Positions 57,121 to 64,000 of a stretch of DNA of 64,000 nucleotides are shown piece by piece (positions within the stretch are counted from its first letter, which is position 1; every line of letters starts with the position of its first letter). Source of the DNA: Schistocephalus solidus. Its lineage: Eukaryota > Platyhelminthes > Cestoda > Diphyllobothriidea > Diphyllobothriidae. The notes below the pieces were generated by a model. It saw only the letters and a program-made list of their open reading frames with translations. It was not told the origin of the DNA and made no database searches. The stretch is taken from positions 124,001 to 188,000 of the forward strand of contig WEDG01000242.1 in NCBI GenBank assembly GCA_017591395.1, read 5' to 3'. Position numbers and translations under genes: made by a program.

Positions 57121-58032
57121 GTGGAGACAGGTTCAGCAATCTATGAGGCTAACCGGATTACCGCCGCCAAGGCCAAAAGAGCGGCACGAAAGTCACCAGC
57201 ACCCCGGACCAACACCGTCGATGCCCAGGCCCTGCCAACATGCCCGAGCTGTCAACGTATCTTCCGCTCGCGAATCGGCCTGGTTGGACATCTTCGGACG
57301 CAATGCACAAACAATCAGACAAATCCACATTGTACGTCAAATTCTGCCAACCCTCCGTCGGAATCCCCCACCCTCACTCCTGGAATCAATTCCATTACTC
57401 CCACCATCATAGAGACCACATCCCCATGCTCATCGCCTCTTACCCGCACCACCACGACCACCACCGCCTTTGCCTTCACTGCCACCATCACCACCATCAG
57501 CGATGGGGACTTTCTCCGAATCTGTCCTGAATGCGACCGCACATTCACCTCACGCATCGGTCTGGTTGGTCACTTGCAAATCCATCATACAGAGCGTGGT
57601 GAACCAGTGCCTGGAGCACCAAAAGACAGCAGAGATCGTCGCCTCCTCTGTCCTCACTGTCCTCGGGCATTCACTCATCGCATGGGCCTATTCGGTTACA
57701 TGCACATCCATGACAGCGGAATTCACCGCAATGCCGACAACACCGATACGTCATGCACACTCTCCGCTTCTGTCATTCTTACCGCCACTGCCATGAATGA
57801 TATCCCCCCAGCCTCTACCGATTTCTCCTGCCAACACTGCGCTTGCAACTTAAACTCACGCATCGGCGTGGTCGGTCACCTGCAAATCCGTCGCATGGAG
57901 GCTGATGAACCAGTATCTGGGGCTCCGACATACAGTCACCACGCCCGCCTCCACTGCCCTTACTGCTCCCGCACATTTACACACCGCATGGGCCTATTAG
58001 GACACATGCGCCTCCACGACAACCTGTGGTAA
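57121..58032 (+). CDS. LINE C-terminal finger domain (open frame)
   Basis: A 303-codon uninterrupted frame, the C-terminal part of the LINE protein, cut from the RT by a deletion near 57065-57120. Five finger-like units: residues 41-62 (CPSC...HLRTQC, a CCHC form), 135-156 (CPEC...HLQIHH), 177-197 (CPHC...YMHIH, one His replaced by Tyr), 237-258 (CQHC...HLQIRR, last ligand lost) and 279-299 (CPYC...HMRLH, complete). Units share RIGLVGH or RMGLLGH and the linker GEPVPGAP. Residues 80-125 form a Thr/Ser-rich spacer. Such tails are presumed to bind nucleic acid. The ATG at 57121 is internal, so it is not an independent gene. Confidence 0.8.
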   Translation: METGSAIYEANRITAAKAKRAARKSPAPRTNTVDAQALPTCPSCQRIFRSRIGLVGHLRTQCTNNQTNPHCTSNSANPPSESPTLTPGINSITPTIIETTSPCSSPLTRTTTTTTAFAFTATITTISDGDFLRICPECDRTFTSRIGLVGHLQIHHTERGEPVPGAPKDSRDRRLLCPHCPRAFTHRMGLFGYMHIHDSGIHRNADNTDTSCTLSASVILTATAMNDIPPASTDFSCQHCACNLNSRIGVVGHLQIRRMEADEPVSGAPTYSHHARLHCPYCSRTFTHRMGLLGHMRLHDNLW

Positions 58033-58900
58033 ATCATCGGAGGCTAAGCCACATCAGCGCACACCATCTACACTAATACATAGACAACATCCTTACAATC
58101 ATTATAATGTACCTGATAAATCACGGTTTCCTAGAAACCGTGGCTTGGAAGGCTGCCAACCTGACGCTTACACCTGACCACGCTGTCGGCCCAGTGTATG
58201 TGCTGTGTGTGTCGAGTGGCTGACCAGTGGACTGGGAGTCAGACGGTGATGGCTCCTCCATATCCCCTGATTTAGTGAATCCTGGTGTGGGCGTTATGGG
58301 GGCCAGGTCGTGCTGTGGCGCGCGAAGACGGTTACGCCGACCCGTCAGCCAATGCACCCACTCCCACATCAGACAACTGACTGGCTCAGATGGTGGTCTG
58401 TTTGTGGGGGTGGGGGAGAGAGTGAGGTCAACAGCTCAGCGTATTTTCCTCACTATAAACAATCTGACGCGCTTGAAACTATCACGGGGCGCTAAAAGCC
58501 GTGCCTTGGAAGGTTGCCATCTGACGGGATAACTCGGACCGCGTGGTCAGCACAATGTGTCTTTTGTGTGGAGTGGCTGACTGGCGGACTGAGAGTCAGG
58601 CTGCAATGGCTCCTTCTTAATGTGGCCTTTACGGCACTCCCACTCCATGGAATCCGAGTCAGGTGTGATGGTACACCCAGGGGCGGCTCCGGCCGCGCCA
58701 GCCACCTGCGCCCTCTCCCATCTCCGGTCTTCTTGACTATGTGTTGACACCTGGCTCAGGTGGGGAAGAGGAGAGAGTGCGGTAGCTGCAGCGCAAGAGT
58801 ACTATCACTTAAAACTAATCCACGTGCAAGTCATTGTCCCTGCACTACCTGGTGTGGAGCATACGGTGGACCTCGTCTAAATCGACGGTTGTACTATTAC
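58033..58900 (+). other. LINE 3' untranslated region with two related modules
   Basis: Module 1 (about 58130-58480) and module 2 (about 58495-58900) share GTGGCTTGGAAGG..GCC, CAGTGT, GAGTGGCTGACC/TGG, GGACTG(G/A)GAGTCAG and GATGGCTCC/AATGGCTCC in the same order about 357 bp apart. Module 2 alone, or its last 150-200 bp, accounts for the short copies at 1.1, 6.7, 10.4, 15.5, 22.9, 34.2 and 46.7 kb. Confidence 0.85.
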
Positions 58901-60604
58901 CACTGTATGCTAACTGTTCGAGAGGAAGTCAACTATGTGCATTTCAATGTACTCCAGATATAACAGTGGAAAATTCGACCGGTAAATGCATGTTTTTGGT
59001 ACTTCATCATCAGGCCACTGTCACTACATGCAGAATGCACTTGACAGTGTTTTTGTGTCTTGGGGGGAGGGGAGGAGGGTTAGTTACACTCTTCGTTCGC
59101 GCACGGCCTACACGCTGACGTAGTCAGCGTGTTGAGTGTGTTGGCGTTTGGGGTGGGGTGGGGGGGAAGTCGAGGTAGGGGGTGAGAGCTGTCCGTATGT
59201 CAAACACGCGGCGTGCGTGTTATCAGGGGGTGGGCCTAGTGGCAAATCAGAAAGTAGAGTAGACCAGGGAAGACAGACCGCTTGGATCAAGGTCCTCTGA
59301 GGACAAAGGGTTCGCTAACCGAGCAGCCACTGTCTCGGCTGGTGCTAGCATCCGTTGGCGTAGGCGGTTAAAGTAGTGCGCTGGTGCTCGGCCACGGCTC
59401 TTTTCTTGTACCAACTGGTACTTTCAGACGCCTTCGCTCGTATTGGGCCGACTTTCAAAGCCCAATTTGGACAATTTCTAAGCAATTACGAAGGTACTAG
59501 ATGCATGCTTTTCCAGAGGAATCCAGAGGGTAGTTAGCCGTTCACCTCTTTATAGTTCAAATGCCAATGAGAAAATTGGGCTACTGTTCTGGTATGTAGT
59601 TAAAATGCGTCGCAAGAATTTATATTAGCAAGGAGTCGTTCTTATATTAATAATCTGTGGTAGTCAGACAGTGAAATCGTCCCCCCTCGCCATCCCGTAA
59701 AAAACGCAGCAAACTGCAAAAGGAATCCAATACGATGACAATATTAACTTATTCCGAATTATAACGAATGACACAGCTCGTCATCGCGAGGCAAAGAACT
59801 CATCCGTAAGGCAGCCTTCGAAAGATTTCCATTTCATTGACTAAAATACAAAAGCTGCAAGCAATGCAGATAGGGTTAAGCAATAGGACAACAGCTTGAA
59901 TAGAATTTTAGAAAATGACTTGGCGACTTCGACGACTCGTTGATTGGAGGTAAATACACGATTTATGTTATCCTTTGCCCCCGGTTAACCTTGGATTCCT
60001 TTGAAAAATGCTGAAAATACGCAATTTTAAATTTTCGGGGGAATTTGAACTACCACGGAGGGTTGGTGTTCTCTTCGTAAGTTTAATAAAGCGACCCTGA
60101 TTGACGAGCGCGAAAGTATGGCGGGGAAGCTGGAGGGGATAACGTGGCGTGGCGTACACTTTAATAATTTGTGTTTTTCTAGCACAACCATTCAGGGATT
60201 CTTCGTTTCGTCCGCATAGGTATCACACACATCTGTGAATTTGTTCACGCTCCTTTTTTTCCCGCTTCAGTGTTACATTAATCGACATTTGACAGTAACA
60301 CATATATCCAATGGGAGAGTAAGCCCACTGTTTCACGAATGCTCCTCATGACGATTTCGTACGTCCCGCAGCCAACGTGGTGAGTTCGAGGTCATTAGGA
60401 TTTCGGCATCACTGCTTTGTAACGATCCTCTCTGAGAAGAACATCCGCGAAAGATGGGTGCCTGCTTTTACACCGATGCCTGCGAATCAATTAATAAAAA
60501 AAATCGTTAGGCAATTAAAGTTGTTGGCATTTTGTGTCATGACGGTAGGGCTACTTCGTGGCCTAAGTGGGACCCTTTGCGCGTATTTGCGACGGCAGGG
60601 GTGG
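58901..60604. other. No gene recognised; G-rich segment and a hairpin
   Basis: 59055-59185 is G-rich (GGGGGGAGGGGAGG and similar). The rest has only short frames. Confidence 0.4.
59110..59132. repeat. 10-bp perfect inverted repeat, 3-nt loop
   Basis: ACACGCTGAC, GTA, GTCAGCGTGT. It is not part of any repeat family noticed elsewhere in the window. Confidence 0.9.
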
Positions 60605-61020
60605 TAGCAGCCGGAGAGTAAATGCAACAATGTAAACCCTTCCCCCGCCCTCCGTCCCACACTGCCCACGCCTCGGGGTGGGCAGTGTGGAGTGCAGAGG
60701 ATGATGTAAGCGCGGTTTGCATGCCCGACCAGGCCACCAGGACGCGCGCTGGTGTTGTCGCAGGGCGGCGCCGCGGCCATGTCTTCTGACGGCGGCACCT
60801 TGGCGAAGCGCAGATTGGTCTGCCGTACAGAGCCAACTGGAAACCGCGCGCTTGTCGAGATTAGACGTGCGCGTGCGTGTGTACGTATGCACCGTCGTGC
60901 GTATTTTGCGCGCACAATGGCGCTGCGGGGGGGCCGGGGAGAGGGGGCCGGGGAGAGGGGGCGGGAAGGTGGGCGGAAAGGACATTGCATTGCACACCAT
61001 AATGTTCCATGGCCGTAACA
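60605..61020. other. GC- and CpG-rich patch
   Basis: About 400 bp rich in CG dinucleotides (GGCGGCGCCGCGGCC, CGCGCGCTTG, GTGCGCGTGCG) stand out from the AT-rich surroundings. Overlapping frames up to 198 codons (minus, 60487-61083) are expected from low stop density in GC-rich DNA and show no domain; the translation is Arg/Pro/Ala-rich in several frames. A promoter-like island, a foreign insert or a CpG-rich repeat are all possible. Confidence 0.6.
60657..60690. repeat. 13-bp perfect inverted repeat, 8-nt loop
   Basis: CCACACTGCCCAC, spacer GCCTCGGG, GTGGGCAGTGTGG at the left side of the GC-rich patch. Confidence 0.95.
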
Positions 61021-63109
61021 GCTAAAAAGGCGGGCAGGAAGATTAATAAGTGTGAGCGTCCACGGGAATATTCTTAGACGCAATAAACAACACTATGAAC
61101 GGAATCATCAATCGCAACTAATAACAGGCATTGAAACACCAGCGAAGTTGCGGTGACAACCTCCCTGGAAAAAAATGCCGTTAATACTAATAAAATAACG
61201 ATAGGTTGCCTAAGATGTGCTGAGTCATATGATTTTTTAAGAAAAAACGGCTTGGTATGAACATATGAATCCCCCCCCCCCCAGTACTACAGTTAGACTT
61301 ATACTAACTTTCGACAGTGGTCAGCGTTATGGTTATAGTTAGTGTTAGGATAAGAAGTAACTCAGAGTTAACTGTAGGGTGAGGAGGGTCAGTGTTTGTT
61401 TTAGATTTGCACGTCGAACACGAACGCAAGGTCGTCTATTTCATTTCATTGTCGTCTAAAGGACAAAAACATTAGTGATTTGTGTTGAGAATGGGCTAGA
61501 CCGCAACTAGTCTACCCTGTGCTGGAAGTACGCAATTATGTAACGTTCATCGTCAAGTAGGGTGGCAGAATAAGCCAGAAATTAGCCCCAGATATTACGA
61601 AGGCGTTCGTTATTGCTCAGTTGAACAGTGAATCGTTGGGCTGTGAAGCAGTGTAATGGCAAAATATAAATATTTTTAAAAGTTATTCTTCTGTAAACAG
61701 CTCATGGTGGCAACAATGTCTGGACACTAAACCTAATTTTGGAAAGATTTGAATGTACTGCGAGATTATTGTGCCAAGGTGAAGGCATTTCAAAAATGGC
61801 ATAGTAAATTTTTAGAATTCACAACTTTATCAGTTTAAATTCCGCCTAGCACAGTAAATTCATAGGTACTGATAAATTGTAAATATGAGCATGCAAAATC
61901 AGGAAAATTCCCCGATTGTGGCCATGTTCTTGGTGACCTTTCTAATTAATTGATAGGGTGTTTTTAAAGAAAGGTGCATAGACTGCTTACATTTCAAGTT
62001 TAAACTAATGTTACCATGCTGTGCAGCCTCAAATTGTTTTTAAGCAGTGCCAAATCGTTTTTGCTTCTAAGGTGGGCTCTAGCTTGACTTCTCTCGATCT
62101 CACTTTACTGATTCGTGAAATGAATTCACTGATGCTGTTTGTTGATGGTGCCTTAGACGTCTTTATATAAGTCTGGGATTAGAAGGCTTGCTTGGTCCCT
62201 ATCGCCTCTTGCGATCGACTCCAGTAATAGGTCGAAAACTCATATTAATTAAGCCCTGATTCCAGCGAGCGAATAACCTTCGTCTTCTTTACTTAGAAGG
62301 CCTTTCGAGCATGAGATGATATAAATTCACGACTGAACTTTCTTTACGCCAATCGCAGGTTAGAAGAATGTAGTTGGATTTTAAGGACCTGCGGTTCAGT
62401 AATATGCTGAAATTGCACGATTCGGCTAACAGGACATGCTGAGGTCTAATTGACGCCTTTAGGTCCCTCGCATATACTTGATTGGTAGGATGCTATACAT
62501 AAACTTTACATCACCACGGGGCCTAAAAGAGACGAAAGAATACCGAGAGTTTATAAGCCGATGAACTGCAGTCGGACTGTTGGAATTTTGTCAGTCAAAC
62601 GACCGCATTGTGCCAAACTATCCACTTGCGTCCAAAGTTTCCTTTTAAGTTCACCAACCTGATGACAATTTATTGAATACGTGTGCAGGCTTGCTGACGA
62701 ATCGCTTGAGTTTTCGGTTGAAATTGTTGCGCATTTGAAGTGACAGAATCTTAATTAGGGCCTACACTAGAAAAATGCATTGCCCTTCTTTAGCGGTTTT
62801 CACTTAATCTTCCTAATGCGACTCGATGAATGGGGTGAGCGCCAGATGTTGTCCATTGTAAGTAAATTTCGGTGCAACTAAATTTTGGTCATAAAACATT
62901 TGAACTAGTTACTGACAATAAGCACCGCATCGACTGGATCGTTTCATGTTTCACGCAACACCAATTGAAAAGGCGGTTGTCATCCACTTTGTCAACAAAG
63001 GATGTGCAACAGAGTCTCGGAAGGATTGTGATGTGGTTTCCAAATTATCAACGCTGCTCAGGAATAGCAACCGACAGCCCTTACTATACTGATGATATCG
63101 CCTTGCAAG
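61021..63109. other. No gene recognised; poly-C run and TTAGGG-like trace
   Basis: A C run of about 13 lies near 61270-61282. GTTATGGTTATAGTTAGTGTTAGG (spread over 61325-61350) is a weak, reversed hexamer tract. A plus-strand frame at 62872-63114 ends in YYTDDIALQA, which only superficially resembles an RT motif. Confidence 0.4.
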
Positions 63110-63800
63110 CATAGGTCTGCCTTTGTGGATAGAAGCGAACAAGCGAGTTCCAGGAAGTAACTCAGAAGAAGAAGAGGCAATCACTGGAGCATGGTGTTTA
63201 TTGGCCTGACGTTTGGATTCTCTCTCGAGTCCATCTTCAGAGACGGTTGCGGAAAAAGGTAATCGGGGCGAAAGTTGTGCAGTATTTATAGGGCGTGGTT
63301 GCCAGGCAACAACAGGCCTGCTCTCGCTGGCAGTCCTCATGTTCATCGCTGGGGTTCATAGTTGATGCGATGATTGCTTCTTGGTCCGTACCCAAGTCAT
63401 TACTTGCCGGGATTTCATCACCGTTGTTGATTTTTGGCGTAAAAATTACTCGGCCATTTGGCTCGCTCTCACCTGGATTGCTGGTCACCCGCATCCTCGT
63501 CGCGTGGCTAACAATTTTGCCCGGACAAAAGCGCAACGCATAATATGGAGCCGCAAGGTCATTGCGCTAATTAATCGACTGCAGGCCAGAGAACAAATGA
63601 CGCATACAGTTCGCGGTTCTCAATATATTCGAAAATTTCGGCCTCGTCAAACTTGAAGGTGTGGCCAGGTCCCGTCGCATTAGCCGTGGCCTGAGAGTTA
63701 GTGTCCTTCATCCTCACTGCTGCCGCGTGCTCGGCCATTCGCGTGCGGAGTAGTCTCACATTTGCTCCAACGTAGGTGCTTCATCCGCAACTGCAGCAGA
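63110..63800 (-). pseudogene. Penelope-like element, 3' part with GIY-YIG endonuclease
   Basis: Minus-strand frames near 63800-63571 read CG-stop-STYVGANVRLLRTRM, AEHAAAVRMKD, then GPGHTFKFDEAEIFEY and ENRELY. This is the C-terminal GIY-YIG nuclease of Penelope-like elements (YVG half of the motif, the conserved Arg and the GH.F.FD block). A stop replaces one residue before STYVG. Downstream frames (63536-63237 and 63346 onward) encode the usual low-conservation tail, including EDGLERESKRQ, which overlaps the ribozyme motif. The RT part should lie beyond 63.8 kb but is replaced there by a SINE, so the copy is truncated. Confidence 0.75.
63203..63244 (-). ncRNA. Penelope-type hammerhead ribozyme, one core base missing
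   Basis: Minus strand: CTGAAGA (63240-63234), stem II TGGA...TCCA around CTCGAGAGAG, then AAACGTC/AGGCC. In Penelope hammerheads stem II is followed by GAAAC and GTC. Here only AAAC is left, so the invariant G12 (or an adjacent A) is deleted. Stem III is the minimal AC/GT and stem I can form about four pairs (AGGC/GTCT). Probably inactive. Confidence 0.7.
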
Positions 63801-63834
63801 TTCGGTAAACGACTCAAGACGTCAGAATTCGTTG

Positions 63835-64000
63835 GTGAACACTCACCGATCGTTAGCGGAAATCATTCGTTCTGCTCTGCCTCGGGGCTCATTCTCGAGC
63901 CCCGCCAGCAGCCGCACGGCAGCTAGTGATATAGGCAGAATAACATAACCGACAAAGACAAGGGAGATTGGAATGGCGCAGTGGGTTATAGCATTGGACT
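63835..64000. mobile_element. Ribozyme-type SINE with an inversion junction, cut by the window end
   Basis: 63835-63975 reads as the minus-strand dispersed SINE (CACTCACCGATCGTTAGCGG, TTCTCGAGCCCCGCCAGCAG, GACAAAGACAAGGGAG). At GGAATGG (about 63976), inside the ribozyme palindrome, it switches to plus-strand head sequence GCAGTGGGTTATAGCATTGG, the box A region. The rest lies outside the window. Confidence 0.65.

Larger units (their letters stand above)
53737..58900 (+). mobile_element. Non-LTR retrotransposon (EN/RT/finger clade), most complete copy
   Basis: About 5.2 kb: leader, endonuclease, RT, finger tail and a two-module 3' region ending at the family terminus CGACGGTTGTACTATT. The left edge is set by the start of similarity with copy 1 (GGCATTTGGTTGCTCC). 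The coding part is interrupted by at least one stop, two frameshifts and two deletions, so it is inactive, but most domains read clearly. Its leader and 3' region seed many truncated copies in the window. Confidence 0.92.

Noticed and set aside
60487..61083. 198-codon minus-strand frame as a protein gene
   Set aside because: It sits in GC-rich DNA where several frames on both strands stay open, and the translation is Arg/Pro/Ala-rich without a domain.
62872..63114. YYTDDIAL as a reverse transcriptase motif C
   Set aside because: It lies on the strand opposite to the Penelope relic, and no motif A or B precedes it.

Overview
The window looks like repeat-dense, AT-moderate eukaryotic DNA from a parasitic flatworm, most likely a diphyllobothriidean-type tapeworm. 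The main reason is the LINE family seen here: an endonuclease plus reverse transcriptase protein ending in C2H2-like fingers that carry the phrase RIGLVGHL. Together with Penelope-like and tRNA-derived short elements, this is typical of cestode and trematode genomes. The species assignment is inference. No prokaryotic operon, rRNA or CRISPR array is visible. I found no host protein-coding gene I can name. Nearly everything recognisable is mobile or repetitive, and long tracts (16.5-22.9, 47.1-49.3 and 61.0-63.1 kb) show nothing I can support.

Layout. 0-7 kb: relics, then an array of about 305-bp tRNA-like units at 2.26-4.72 kb. Each unit holds a compact hammerhead-like core, and the array switches orientation at about 4.13 kb. 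A 0.87-kb element with long terminal inverted repeats follows at 5.17-6.04 kb. 9.3-10.6 kb: LINE relics. 11.06-11.48 kb: a 342-bp unit ending in a well-formed type I hammerhead ribozyme and preceded by a second, truncated hammerhead, which is the layout of an animal retrozyme. 12.4-14.1 kb: two tRNA-like copies and an inverted pair of SINEs. 15.5-16.5 kb: LINE 3'-end modules. 24.8-26.7 kb: a decayed full-frame LINE on the minus strand. 27.28-32.43 kb: 25 units of a 205-bp satellite. 36.2-39.3 kb: an internally deleted LINE. 41.45-42.64 kb: a second, CR1-like LINE clade (minus strand). 44.6-47.1 kb: further LINE relics. 51.25-52.19 kb: a second inverted-repeat element, abutting four 131-bp tandem repeats. 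53.7-58.9 kb: the most complete LINE. 60.6-61.0 kb: a GC-rich patch. 63.1-63.8 kb: the 3' part of a Penelope-like element (GIY-YIG domain and its hammerhead). The window ends in another ribozyme-type SINE.

The most interesting theme is that three separate hammerhead-bearing families lie within 64 kb: a retrozyme-like unit, a Pol III/tRNA-like tandem SINE (compare the Schistosoma Sm-alpha family), and a Penelope-like element whose ribozyme has lost one core base. A plausible scheme is that LINE or Penelope reverse transcriptases supply the enzyme activity for the non-coding ribozyme elements. That link is inference; the motifs are read directly from the sequence.
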